Below, in pieces: positions 54,846-63,958 of a DNA stretch of 64,000 nt (position 1 is its first letter; each line of letters starts with the position of its first letter). The position numbers and the translations under genes are program-made. The notes beneath the pieces are model-generated. The model was not told where the DNA came from and made no database searches. It saw nothing but the letters and a program-made list of their open reading frames with translations. Origin of the DNA: PWXP01 sp034005525 (lineage in GTDB: Bacteria; Planctomycetota; Planctomycetia; Pirellulales; Thermoguttaceae); assembly GCA_034005525.1 (NCBI GenBank), contig JAVEUP010000012.1, positions 1 through 64,000 on the forward strand, in the 5' to 3' direction.

Positions 54846-55766
54846 TCAATTGTCCTCGTGCTCAATTGTCACCGGTGTCGCGTAATACAGCCGCACTGTC
54901 GACACCACCGAAATCTGGGCCCGCAGCGGCAGTCCTCCTTCCCGCACATCGGCGTCTTCCAGCAGCCCTTGGTAATAGGTGTTCTTCGGCCTGACTGCCT
55001 GGATGGTCGGCATTCGGTCGCTGGAATAGGGGACGCGGATTGCTTCCGCGTAAGCGTTCTCGAACGAGCCGTACAGCGATCGCGGATACACGACCCGCGT
55101 CGACTCGTGCACGTTCAGCGGGCGCGGCGGTTCATCGAACATCGCGCCCAGCAACAACTCCGCCTTCTCCTTGGCCACCTGCAGCGCCTCCTTGCGGGCT
55201 TCCTTCTTGGTTTGGTCGACGTCGCTGCTCCAGTAGTCGAAGGCAATGATGTCCGACACACCCAGCTTGAACGCCGCCGCAAGGACCGCCCGCGCCTGCT
55301 TCTCGGAGGCCGCCTCCACGTGCACGTTCGACTGCATGCGGAACCCGGCTGGTTTCTCCACCGCCACCGACTTGCCCTCGCGGGTTTCGACCTCCCACTT
55401 GTAGACCGGAAGGATCGAAATGAAGTCCACCACGATCGCATTCTCGTCGATCTTCAATACCGCGAGCGCCTCGAGCAATTCAGCTTCCCGGTTCTGGGAC
55501 ACGGTCTGGCAGTCGGCCGCTGTCGGCTCTTCGACCAGCAACGCGAGCACGATCCGCAGGGCCGTCGGGTCGAGCCGTTTTTCCACCTTGCCTTCGATCA
55601 TGATGAAGTTCTCCACGGCCCGGTGGTCGAGCGTTGCATCGGCGACGGCCGGCAGCGATTCGGCAGAGCGCGCGCCGATGAACTGGGCATTCCCGCGGCC
55701 CGGGCAGAACAGTGCAGCCGCCGGGAGCACCACCAGCACCATCCACCACATTCTCGCGATTCGCAT
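54846..55766 (-). CDS. Secreted SIMPL (DUF541) domain protein
   Basis: A 306-aa protein with signal peptide (MWWMVLVVLPAAALFCPGRG). SIMPL-type features: ENFIMIEGKVEKRLDPTALR, VEAASEKQARAVLAAAFKLG, and DVDQTKKEARKEALQVAKEK with the alternating charged helix typical of the family. AGGAG and AGGT stand before the ATG. SIMPL proteins form oligomeric periplasmic barrels of unclear role in stress or surface structure. The gene is convergent with the YfhO-like gene. Confidence 0.82.
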   Translation of the reverse strand: MRIARMWWMVLVVLPAAALFCPGRGNAQFIGARSAESLPAVADATLDHRAVENFIMIEGKVEKRLDPTALRIVLALLVEEPTAADCQTVSQNREAELLEALAVLKIDENAIVVDFISILPVYKWEVETREGKSVAVEKPAGFRMQSNVHVEAASEKQARAVLAAAFKLGVSDIIAFDYWSSDVDQTKKEARKEALQVAKEKAELLLGAMFDEPPRPLNVHESTRVVYPRSLYGSFENAYAEAIRVPYSSDRMPTIQAVRPKNTYYQGLLEDADVREGGLPLRAQISVVSTVRLYYATPVTIEHEDN

Positions 55767-55910
55767 CTTACCTATCTCCTCATTGCAGTGGAAACAAAAA
55801 GGGGCCTACGACAGGGAGTTCGATCTTCACATGCCTGTTATGTCTGCCGGGACAGGGTCATTGTCAGGCTTTGCAGACATGCGGCAAGCTATTTAAGCAT
55901 CAATCATAGA

Positions 55911-57344
55911 TCACGACCGCCGCCGGCGCCACACCAGCAGCACGCCGGCCAAGGCCGAAAGCAGCAGCAGCGAGCTTCCCGGCTCGGGGACGGTCAGCAG
56001 CAAGCGCGGGGCGATGGTCCCCGGGGCAATCGCTACTGGGTCGTTGATGCGGCGGTCAGAGACGCTCTCCTTGCTGCCAGCATAGAAGAGCGTCCCAACC
56101 CCGGGTGGCCCGGTGATCATCAGAGTAATCAGCCCGTTGGTATCCGCGGCGACGAACTCTGCGAATCCGGGCACGTCAAGCGGGATACCCCAGCCATGGC
56201 TCGGGTCTTCACTTTGAAAAGTCACATCGCCGAGGAACACGACATCGTCATTGAAGTCGGGACCGTCGAAAGCGATCTCGTTGTCGGTACGGCCGGGCGC
56301 GTTGTTCCAGGTGATGCCCATCTCGTCCCAATTGTCGAGGGAGCCGTCGCGGAGCCCCCAAATGCTCAGTGTCCTTCCGTGGAGCAGATTGCCCTCACTG
56401 AATCGGTAGTCGTAAAGCTGAAGATGGGCTTCAACGGGGGTAGCGTTGAATGCCGAAATGTCGAACTGAAGGTAGCCGACTTCCTGTTGACCACTCGGCT
56501 GATTGCGGAATCGGAAATTGCCGACGGCTCCGTAATTCGAGTTCTTCGCATTCTCGCTGATCCACGTATCGGCCCCGTTGCCGCTGGCAAAGCCGTCGCC
56601 GTTATGGTCGAAAGTGCTAATGATCGTCGTGTTGGTCTCCACGTGAAGCCGCGTGGCGGCGGTGCCGGGGAGAATCGGATCAGTCGTCCACAGAGAAACC
56701 TGACTCGATTCCTTGGACCCCGTTCTAAACAGGGTGGCGCCGGAAGGGCCGACGAACATGAGTGTGAGCTGGTCGTTTGTGTCTCCGCGAATATGATTGA
56801 CCAGTCCAGGCACTTCAAAGGGCACGCTCCATGGGGTGGTGCCCGCCCGTGTGAACGTGAACATGCCCAGGAAGCTGGCATCGGAGTTGAGGTCGGGACC
56901 ATCGAAGGCGATAGCGTTATCGGTGCGGCCGGGCGCATTGTTCCAGGTGAGGCTGTTCTCGCCCCAGTCGTCCAATGCCTCGTTGCCGAGTGCCCAGACT
57001 TGGATGCTTTGGCCGTCGAGTTGCCCCAAGCCTCCGAAGCGGTAGTCGTAAACCTGAAGCTTCGCCGATTGGGCTGACGCTTTGTCAATCGCAGAGAGGT
57101 CGAACCGGTAGTAGGGCATCTGGAATCGAAGGCCCGATTCATTCCGCATTTGCACCTCTCCGGCTGCTCCGTAGCTGGAATTGCCGGCGTTCTCATCTGC
57201 GAACGTATCGGCCCCGGTACCGCTGGCAAACCCGTTGCCGCTATGGTCGTAGGTGCTGATGATTGCAGCGTCGCTATCCGATGCGGCGAAGAGGCCCACG
57301 AAAACCAGGGCAGCTGAGAACGCGTGTAATCGCGGAATGGTCAT
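55911..57344 (-). CDS. PEP-CTERM surface protein with two DNRLRE-like domains
   Basis: A 477-aa protein. AGGGGAG precedes the ATG at 57344. Signal peptide MTIPRLHAFSAALVFVGLFA. Two tandem homologous domains (about 28-240 and 241-452) repeat IISTYDHSGNGFASGTGADT / IISTFDHNGDGFASGNGADT and LTWNNAPGRTDNAIAFDGPD / ITWNNAPGRTDNEIAFDGPD. The C-terminus is a PEP-CTERM sorting tail: VPEPGS, a hydrophobic stretch and a final RRRR. It is expected to be processed by an exosortase and placed on the surface; no exosortase is in the window. Confidence 0.9.
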   Translation of the reverse strand: MTIPRLHAFSAALVFVGLFAASDSDAAIISTYDHSGNGFASGTGADTFADENAGNSSYGAAGEVQMRNESGLRFQMPYYRFDLSAIDKASAQSAKLQVYDYRFGGLGQLDGQSIQVWALGNEALDDWGENSLTWNNAPGRTDNAIAFDGPDLNSDASFLGMFTFTRAGTTPWSVPFEVPGLVNHIRGDTNDQLTLMFVGPSGATLFRTGSKESSQVSLWTTDPILPGTAATRLHVETNTTIISTFDHNGDGFASGNGADTWISENAKNSNYGAVGNFRFRNQPSGQQEVGYLQFDISAFNATPVEAHLQLYDYRFSEGNLLHGRTLSIWGLRDGSLDNWDEMGITWNNAPGRTDNEIAFDGPDFNDDVVFLGDVTFQSEDPSHGWGIPLDVPGFAEFVAADTNGLITLMITGPPGVGTLFYAGSKESVSDRRINDPVAIAPGTIAPRLLLTVPEPGSSLLLLSALAGVLLVWRRRRS

Positions 57345-57438
57345 CGTTCTCCCCTGCGGAAATCGGAGTCTTGTGTAGTCATGTGGCTTCCTGGTCGATA
57401 TAGCTCATCTTCTGCACCGTCGCCGTACCAATAATCTG

Positions 57439-57467
57439 ATTATCTTACGGAGAGCGACCAATGTCAA
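57439..57467 (-). promoter_or_regulatory. Sigma-70-like promoter for the PEP-CTERM gene
   Basis: On the minus strand TTGACA (57467-57462) and GATAAT (57444-57439), 17-bp spacing, about 95 bp before the start codon. Confidence 0.6.
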
Positions 57468-57567
57468 CCATTTTGTCGGGATAGCGGGGTCCGCTTACCT
57501 CGTGCGACGCTGACATGACGGCCCGTGCCCCTCGTAAGAACCGGTGACGGGACGCCTCTTCTCCCGC

Positions 57568-58881
57568 CTACAGAGCCTTTCGGCGGTAGTAGTGGACTTT
57601 CAGAGGGCGATCGGCGGGGTAGGGGATGGAATAGATGGCGACCATGTCGTCCAGCGGCATGAGAATCCAAGGTTGGGTGTACATTGCGCCGTTCTTGGTG
57701 AACACGATGTTGTCGGCAATGTAGGATGCTGCGTGCACCGCCGTGCCGTCGTCCGTGGCCAGGAAGATCAGGTCGCCAAGTTGCGAGGGGCTGACAATGT
57801 GATAATAGTCCCGTTGCAGCATCTCGGCCGCGTAGGTCATGTCGGCGTAACGGTCGTCGGGCTCGTCGTTGAACACGTTGAAGGCCGACCAGAAGCAGTC
57901 CTGCTTGGCGACCGTGGCCGGGTCGACGGCCCGCGGATAGGTGTACAACCGCTGGCGGACAAAGCGGGGCAGCAGGTGCAGTAAGTCGACCATCGTCCCT
58001 CCTTCCACCCGCCGCAACGAGTCCAGGAGCGGCTCCAGGTCCTTCGATCGACCGCCCACGCCCCAATAGGCGACCAACTCCCGCACACTGCAATCGGGAG
58101 TGATCTTCAGTTTCGCCAGCAGCGTGGTCTTCCGCGAAATGGTCTTCACGAACCGCCGCTGCTCCGTCTCGTCGGCAATTTGCCTCAGCGCCGGCTCGAC
58201 GTCGGCGAACAGCAGCAGCGATGGCCCATGATGGTACAGAAGGCTCTTGAACAACTCTAGTGAGCGTTCGCTCAAGCCGCTGCGCTCGATCCTTTCATCC
58301 AACAGTGCAGGACGGTAGCAGAACGGGTCGATGAACAGGGAGTTCTCCTGGAAGCCGATGAGAATCGAGTAGAGCTTCGCTCGCGCCTCCGGTTTCAACT
58401 TGAGGATCACCTCGTCGCTGGGAGTGACCCACACGCCGTCAGGCGCCGGCTCGTACGGTGCCGCCTTCAAGTGATCCAACAGGCTGTCTTCCAGATCGAT
58501 CGATTCAAAGAGCGCAACAACCTGATCCTCGGTATAGCCTTTGAAGAACCAGCGAATGGTGCGGTCGTCGGTTGACGGCGGCACGAAGACAAACTCCTCG
58601 GGCAACTCGATAGCGATGCGAGTGTACTCCAATTGGCCCCAAGGTCCCGATGTGCCCGGCTCGGTGCGGCCGTTGGAGACGACGGCTCCGGCAACCGCCT
58701 CCTGCGGTTCTTGGAGCGGCGCGTTCTCAGGCTTGACCGCCCAGATTGCCAATAGTACCCACGGGGCCACCAGAACCACACACAACCCAATCGCGATGCG
58801 GCGCGACACGTGCACGTGTACGGTTGCATCCCCTTGGGGTTCGAGGGGCTTAGCACCCGACTCCTCAGACCTTCTTCCCAT
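57568..58881 (-). CDS. Membrane-anchored NlpC/P60-like protein
   Basis: A 437-aa protein. The ATG at 58881 is followed by a cytoplasmic segment and one TM (about 28-49, IAIGLCVVLVAPWVLLAIWA). The C-terminal 120 residues resemble an NlpC/P60-type Cys peptidase: candidate nucleophile in KQDCFWSAFNVFND, then SPSQLGDLIFLATDDG, and candidate His in AVHAASYIADNIVFTKNG. The middle is helical and unassigned. If active it would cleave cell-wall or other peptides outside the membrane; similarity is by pattern only. Confidence 0.6.
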   Translation of the reverse strand: MGRRSEESGAKPLEPQGDATVHVHVSRRIAIGLCVVLVAPWVLLAIWAVKPENAPLQEPQEAVAGAVVSNGRTEPGTSGPWGQLEYTRIAIELPEEFVFVPPSTDDRTIRWFFKGYTEDQVVALFESIDLEDSLLDHLKAAPYEPAPDGVWVTPSDEVILKLKPEARAKLYSILIGFQENSLFIDPFCYRPALLDERIERSGLSERSLELFKSLLYHHGPSLLLFADVEPALRQIADETEQRRFVKTISRKTTLLAKLKITPDCSVRELVAYWGVGGRSKDLEPLLDSLRRVEGGTMVDLLHLLPRFVRQRLYTYPRAVDPATVAKQDCFWSAFNVFNDEPDDRYADMTYAAEMLQRDYYHIVSPSQLGDLIFLATDDGTAVHAASYIADNIVFTKNGAMYTQPWILMPLDDMVAIYSIPYPADRPLKVHYYRRKAL

Positions 58882-59114
58882 ATCCTCTGTTCCGTTCCGC
58901 CCTGCCGGGAAAGAGCGCTCCGCCGCTCGTTTGCGGACTGCCAAGTATTCTTTTTCCCATATTCGATTCTGGTTTGGGCAACCAAGTATTGTCAAGACCC
59001 TGCAGCGGCATCGGATGTTGTCAGGATTCGCCAGTTGGGGGTCCTGGTGAAACGTGGGGCAGGCTGGGCTGCCAAGAAGACCGGAACGCCCCAATGGAAG
59101 GATACGAAGAAAAT
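58882..59114. other. Upstream region of the NlpC/P60-like gene
   Basis: No gene. The remainder of the gap up to serA-type neighbour genes is occupied by the TIR element below and then about 85 bp before the cysE stop. Confidence 0.35.
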
Positions 59115-59213
59115 GGTTCTTCCGTTTCTGGGTGCAGACTTCTTCACCCAGGGACGGCACAGCGGCGTGTGCCTACTACATTGACGCGGCCTGCACCTGG
59201 AAACGGAAGAGCC
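59115..59213. repeat. About 100-bp TIR element, copy 2
   Basis: The 23-nt ends (59115-59137 and 59191-59213) are inverted copies; the interior closely matches the copy at 39941-40041, including the GGCACA...TGTGCC palindrome. No ORF. Confidence 0.7.
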
Positions 59214-59297
59214 AAAAGAACGGGGGGGCGAAGGACTTCCGCCTGTTGTGTTCCGCCCCCTCGCGGGTTGCGTTTCCCTCGGCGGGGACAGCCCGCA

Positions 59298-60227
59298 TTA
59301 TGGGCTTTCCCGCATGCGCAGCTTGGGCTTCTCAAGGGTGATGACCGTATGCGGAGGCACCGAATGCGTGACCCAGGTGCTGGAACCGATAACCGCGTCG
59401 TGGCCGATGACCGTCTGGCCGCCGAGAATGGTGGCATTGGCGTAGATCACCACGCGGTCTTCCAGCGTCGGGTGGCGTTTCTGCCCGCGCACCAGGTTGC
59501 CGGCCTCGTCGGTCGGGAAGCTCAACGCGCCGAGGGTAACCCCTTGGTATAGCTTCACGTGCTCGCCGATGTCGGTCGTTTCGCCGATGACCACGCCGGT
59601 ACCGTGGTCGATGAAGAAATGGCGGCCGATCTCGGCGCCCGGGTGGATGTCGATGCCGGTGCGCCGGTGCGCCCATTCGGTCATCATGCGCGGGATGAGC
59701 GGCACCCTCAAGTCGTGCAGCAAGTGCGCCAGGCGGTACACGGTGACCGCCTCCAGCCCGGGATAGCAGAAGATCACCTCGTCGAGCGACTGGCACGCCG
59801 GGTCGCCGGCATAGGCGGCTTGCACGTCCAGCGCCAGAATGTGCCGCAATTCGGGAAGCTGCTCCAGGAATGCCACGGCCTTGGCCTGGCCTAGAGCCTC
59901 GAAATCAGCTTTCTGCTGCGGGTTGCAGCGGGTGTTCTTACCGGCCTCGTGGCACATGGCCCGGGCAATCTGCACGGTGAGCCGGTCGTGCAGGCGGTCG
60001 ATCAGGTCGCCCGTGTGGTAGGTGACGTTTCCCAGGTGCAGTCCGTCGCGCCGCCGATAGCCCGGGTACAGAACCTCTTTAAGGTCCTCGGTGCAGTTGA
60101 TGACGACCTCGTAATTCGGCAGCGGGCAATGGCCAAGGTGGCTGATCGAATTGACCTCGGCATACGTATCGACCAGGCGCTCGGTCAATACGGGCAGATT
60201 CTCTTTCAGACGGATATCGCCGGCCAT
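59298..60227 (-). CDS. cysE: Serine O-acetyltransferase (EpsC/CysE type)
   Basis: A 309-aa enzyme making O-acetylserine for cysteine synthesis. The N-terminal helical domain (about 1-185) is of the longer EpsC type. The left-handed beta-helix then follows: GIDIHPGAEIGRHFFIDHGT, GVVIGETTDIGEHVKLYQGV, TLGALSFPT, RHPTLEDRVVIYANATILGG. The catalytic Asp/His neighbourhood (EWAHRRTGIDIHPG; IDHGTG) is present. TAGGTG lies before the ATG. It is 53 bp downstream of the EF-G paralogue gene on the same strand. Confidence 0.93.
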   Translation of the reverse strand: MAGDIRLKENLPVLTERLVDTYAEVNSISHLGHCPLPNYEVVINCTEDLKEVLYPGYRRRDGLHLGNVTYHTGDLIDRLHDRLTVQIARAMCHEAGKNTRCNPQQKADFEALGQAKAVAFLEQLPELRHILALDVQAAYAGDPACQSLDEVIFCYPGLEAVTVYRLAHLLHDLRVPLIPRMMTEWAHRRTGIDIHPGAEIGRHFFIDHGTGVVIGETTDIGEHVKLYQGVTLGALSFPTDEAGNLVRGQKRHPTLEDRVVIYANATILGGQTVIGHDAVIGSSTWVTHSVPPHTVITLEKPKLRMRESP

Positions 60228-60280
60228 AGAACACCTACGCTTCGGAGACGCCCAGGGGTCCGGTTCGGGACCCGGCAGAC

Positions 60281-62380
60281 CTACTCGTCTTCTTCCTCTT
60301 CGAGCTTCGCCTTTGCGATAATCTCTTGCTGTACGTTGCCCGGCACCACGTCGTAATGGCTGAACTCGATGGCGTAGCTGCCCTGGCCGCCGGTAATGCT
60401 CGACAGGCTGCGGGCGTAGGTCATCACTTCAGCCAGGGGCACTTCAGCGGTAATGGTCTGCATGCCGGCGCCGGCCGAGTCCATACCCAACACTCGCCCG
60501 CGGCGACCGCTTAAGTCGCTGTTGATATCGCCCACGTTGGCCGAGGGAATGGTAATTTCGATCTTGACAATCGGCTCCAGCAGCGCCGGCTTCGCCTGCT
60601 GGAACACGTTGCGGAACGCCATGGAGCCGGCCATCTTGAAGGCGGCTTCCGAACTGTCCACCGGATGGTACTTCCCGAAGTGGACCTCGACGGCCACGTT
60701 CTGCACCTGGTAGCCGGCGATGACACCGCGGGTCATGCGTTCCTTGAACCCCTTTTCAACCGCCGGCAGGAAGTTGCTCGGAATGGTGCCGCCTACGATC
60801 GAGTCGATCCACACGAAGTTGTTCTTTTCGTCGTAGTGATACTCGCGCATCGAGGCGAAGCGGGCCTTGGTGCAATGCTCTTCGGGATCGGTGTCCTTCG
60901 GGAATGGAAACATCCGGATGTGGACCTCGCCGAACTGCCCCCGGCCGCCGGTCTGCTTCTTGTGCCGGTACATGCCCTCGGCGTTGGCCTGGATCGTTTC
61001 CCGGTAGGGGATTTTCGGCTCCTTCGTATCGACCTCGACCTTGTCGCGGCGCTTCAGCCGCTCCTGGATGATCTGCAAGTGCAGTTCGCTCATGCCGGTG
61101 GCGACGATTTCCTTGGTTTGCGCGTCGCGATCGAGGCGGAACGCCGGATCCTCCTGGACGATCTTGTTCAACGAGCCGGAGAGCTTCGTTTCGTCGCCCC
61201 GGCTCTTGGGGCTGACCGCCAGTCCGACCATCGGCACCGGGAACGGGATTCGCGGCATGACCAACTCGCCCAGGGTGGCGCCGGTTTCGAGTTCCTCGAC
61301 CTTCGTAACGGCACAGATACCGCCCGGGCCAACCTCGGGAATCGATTCCAGTTGCTCGGCCTGGACGTGATTGAGTTGACTGAGTTTCACCCCCTTGCGA
61401 TGACCGACGATCGCCACGGTCTCGCCCTCCCGCAACGTGCCCGAGAAGACTCGCAGGAAGCTGATCTTCTGCACGAACGGGTCGATGCGGGTTTTGAACA
61501 CCTGGGCCACCAGCGGGCCGGCGGGGTCGGCCTTCACCTCGACCTCATTGCCCTCGGCGTCTTTCGCCACTCGGCGGACCGCACCCGGCGGCAGCGCACA
61601 CATGCTAAGCCCGTCGAGCAGTTCCGGCAGGCCTGCGCCCGTCTTGCCCGAGCAGCAGAGGATCGGAATGAGCGTACCCTCGGCCACTGCACGGACGATC
61701 AACCGCGACAACTCTTCCTGGCTGGGCTGTTGTCCCTCGAAGTAACGCTCCATGACTTCTTCGTCGACCTCGATGATCGATTCGAGGAGCGACTCGCTGA
61801 TTTCGGTTGGATCGATCAGCGCCCCGCCGGTGTCGTCGGGAACGCTCAAGGTGCTTGCCACCCCCTTGAAATCGCCGCCGTGGCCAAGGGGAACATTCAG
61901 TAGTTGGCACGTATTGCCGAACACCTCGCGAACCGTATCGACAAGGGCGGGAAAGTCGATGTTGTCCGAGTCCATCTTGTTCAGCACGATGATGCGTCCC
62001 AGGCCGGCCTTTTCGGCCTCGGCGAAGACTCGCCGCGTGTTCACCTCGATACCCGCCTGGGCGTTGATGACGATGACCGCAGTATCGGCGCCGCGCATCG
62101 CCCCGATGGCTTGCCCGATGAAGTCGGGATAGCCCGGCGTATCGATGGCGTGGAAATGCTGCCCGGCGTGATCGAAGTGGGTTACAGTGGACTCGATCGT
62201 GTACTTGTGGTGCTTTTCCTCCTCGTCGAAATCGCAAATGCTGGTGCCGTCGTCCACACTGGCGTGGCGTTTGACGGCGCCGGTCTTGTGCAGCAGGGTG
62301 TCGACCAGCGTAGTCTTTCCCGCCGATCCGTGTCCACACAAGACGATGTTGCGAATTTGAGCGACCTGATACTTCGACAT
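60281..62380 (-). CDS. Elongation factor G paralogue
   Basis: A 699-aa translational GTPase with all five EF-G domains. The P-loop is GHGSAGKTT (about 16-24) rather than the HIDAGKTT of housekeeping EF-G, which places it with EF-G-like paralogues (FusA2 type). G3 is DTPGYPD (about 80-86), G4 NKMD (about 134-137). Domain IV carries KQTGGRGQFGEVHIRMFP. The C-terminus is acidic (EEEEDE). The start at 62380 follows AGGA and begins MSKYQVAQIRNIVL. Role in translocation, recycling or stress is not resolved. It lies 101 bp downstream of hisA. Confidence 0.9.
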   Translation of the reverse strand: MSKYQVAQIRNIVLCGHGSAGKTTLVDTLLHKTGAVKRHASVDDGTSICDFDEEEKHHKYTIESTVTHFDHAGQHFHAIDTPGYPDFIGQAIGAMRGADTAVIVINAQAGIEVNTRRVFAEAEKAGLGRIIVLNKMDSDNIDFPALVDTVREVFGNTCQLLNVPLGHGGDFKGVASTLSVPDDTGGALIDPTEISESLLESIIEVDEEVMERYFEGQQPSQEELSRLIVRAVAEGTLIPILCCSGKTGAGLPELLDGLSMCALPPGAVRRVAKDAEGNEVEVKADPAGPLVAQVFKTRIDPFVQKISFLRVFSGTLREGETVAIVGHRKGVKLSQLNHVQAEQLESIPEVGPGGICAVTKVEELETGATLGELVMPRIPFPVPMVGLAVSPKSRGDETKLSGSLNKIVQEDPAFRLDRDAQTKEIVATGMSELHLQIIQERLKRRDKVEVDTKEPKIPYRETIQANAEGMYRHKKQTGGRGQFGEVHIRMFPFPKDTDPEEHCTKARFASMREYHYDEKNNFVWIDSIVGGTIPSNFLPAVEKGFKERMTRGVIAGYQVQNVAVEVHFGKYHPVDSSEAAFKMAGSMAFRNVFQQAKPALLEPIVKIEITIPSANVGDINSDLSGRRGRVLGMDSAGAGMQTITAEVPLAEVMTYARSLSSITGGQGSYAIEFSHYDVVPGNVQQEIIAKAKLEEEEDE

Positions 62381-62481
62381 AGTACGTTCCTCGTTCTTGC
62401 AGTCCAATGCCTGTGATCTGGTGTAGGTCCCGCGGGTCGAGCGGGGTTTCGTATATCGCTGTGCCGCGCGGCTTGCGACAC

Positions 62482-63207
62482 CTAACTGGCCGGCGCCCCC
62501 GCGGCTGCCAAGGCGGCTGCCAAGTCGAGTCTTCCCTCGTACAACGCCCGGCCGATAATGCAGCCGTCCATCCCCGCCTCGGTCAACCGGGCCACGTCGT
62601 CGGCGCTGCTCACCCCGCCAGAGGCCACAACCGGCCACTGAACCGACTGCTTCATCTGCCGCATGGCCTCGACGTTCGGTCCGGTAAGCATCCCGTCCGT
62701 GGCAATATCGGTGTATACCACGGCTGCAATGGGCTCGCGGGCGAACTGCCCCGCCAGGTCGATGGCCGATGTCTGGCTTGTGCTCAGCCAACCATCGGTC
62801 GCCACGAATCCGTCGCGGGCGTCGATGCCCAACACCAGCCGGCCGGGGAACAAGCGACACATTTTCCGAAACCAATCGGGCTCACGCAAGGCCAGCGTGC
62901 CGACCACCAACCGGCAGAGCCCGGCAGCGAGCAATTCCCGGATGGTCGCTTCGTCCCGAATGCCGCCCCCCAATTCGCAGGGCACTCCGGAAGCCTCAAC
63001 AATCGCCCGCACCGCCGACAGATTCTCCGGGCGGCCGGTTCGGGCCCCGTCGAGGTCGACCAAGTGCAGCCGCTGGGCCCCTTGTGCCACCCAGTGCCGC
63101 GCCATGGCGGCCGGATCCTCGCCAAAGACGGTCTCGCGTTGATAGTCGCCCTGCTGAAGGCGTACGCATTTCCCCCCTCTTAGGTCGATCGCCGGCCAGA
63201 TTTCCAA
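62482..63207 (-). CDS. hisA: ProFAR isomerase HisA
   Basis: A 241-aa TIM-barrel enzyme of histidine synthesis that converts ProFAR to PRFAR. The start is a TTG at 63207 with AGGAG about 9 nt upstream; it gives the standard N-terminus (EIWPAIDLRGGKCVRLQQGD). No ATG or GTG in frame suits. Catalytic Asp about 8 (AIDL) and about 129 (GIDARDG) are present, as are phosphate-binding loops ELGGGIRDE and VASGGVSSADDV. The length matches the family. Confidence 0.93.
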   Translation of the reverse strand: MEIWPAIDLRGGKCVRLQQGDYQRETVFGEDPAAMARHWVAQGAQRLHLVDLDGARTGRPENLSAVRAIVEASGVPCELGGGIRDEATIRELLAAGLCRLVVGTLALREPDWFRKMCRLFPGRLVLGIDARDGFVATDGWLSTSQTSAIDLAGQFAREPIAAVVYTDIATDGMLTGPNVEAMRQMKQSVQWPVVASGGVSSADDVARLTEAGMDGCIIGRALYEGRLDLAAALAAAGAPAS

Positions 63208-63442
63208 ACTACACGACTCCTGCCCGCACGCCGGGCGCAAAGGTGAAACACACAGTATGCCAGAGGGTGGGGCAGGCGACAAGGGGGACAAGTGGCGCTG
63301 GGCATTGGATTGCCAGCCCGGCGATCGACCGCGATCTTCCGTTGTGGATTCGGCTGCGGTCCAATCGCACTTGTGGACGTACGCAGAGTCAGCCAACTTC
63401 TCCAGCGGTTCGGCAAGCGGGAAGCTGCCGCCGGCCTCCGTC

Positions 63443-63958
63443 TCACCGCACCAGCCGTACCTCCCACGGCTGAAGTGCAATCGTCTGGTCCGTGCCTGGC
63501 CCATTGACGTGGAGCATGATGCGCAGAAGCCGCGTCCCTTCGGGAACCGTGAAGGCGGCCTCGCTCCGCTGCCAGTCGCCGGTCGTCTGCGGCACGGGGA
63601 TACGCCACGAGCCCGTTGCCTTCATTTGGTCGGTAAACGTTGCCAGCATGATGCCGTTGGGCTGCTTGAGCTTCTCGCTCTTCATCCACGCGCTCAGCCG
63701 ATACGTGCGTCCTACCTGAAACCCACCGCCAATATGAACGTTCTGTGATACCTGGACCATCTCGTCAGGTCGGTCATTCGACAGGCGCAACGATGCCTCG
63801 CCGCTGGACACATAAATCCGTTTCCCCTCCGGATCGTTCGGCCGGGAAAGCTCGAGCAGAAACAACCTGTGCGATGCCGATTCCGCAGCCAACTCCCGAT
63901 CCGCCGACACATCCCGCAGCGACACCACGCTTCCCCTCGACTGCTTGACTCGCTCCAT
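63443..63958 (-). CDS. Carbohydrate-binding-like short protein, possibly truncated
   Basis: A 171-aa frame from ATG 63958. An in-frame TAG lies 10 codons upstream, so it cannot extend further. The core resembles CBM_4_9-type jelly-roll domains: GGGFQVGRTYRLSAWMKSEK, GDWQRSEAAFTVPEGTRLLR, HVNGPGTDQTIALQPWEVRL. There is no signal peptide and no Shine-Dalgarno. It may be the C-terminal remnant of a larger glycan-binding protein interrupted by the TAG. Confidence 0.55.
   Translation of the reverse strand: MERVKQSRGSVVSLRDVSADRELAAESASHRLFLLELSRPNDPEGKRIYVSSGEASLRLSNDRPDEMVQVSQNVHIGGGFQVGRTYRLSAWMKSEKLKQPNGIMLATFTDQMKATGSWRIPVPQTTGDWQRSEAAFTVPEGTRLLRIMLHVNGPGTDQTIALQPWEVRLVR

Noticed and set aside
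54783..57077. 764-codon plus-strand open frame
   Set aside because: It is antisense to the SIMPL and PEP-CTERM genes, which have signal peptides, ribosome-binding sites and family motifs; the frame itself has none.
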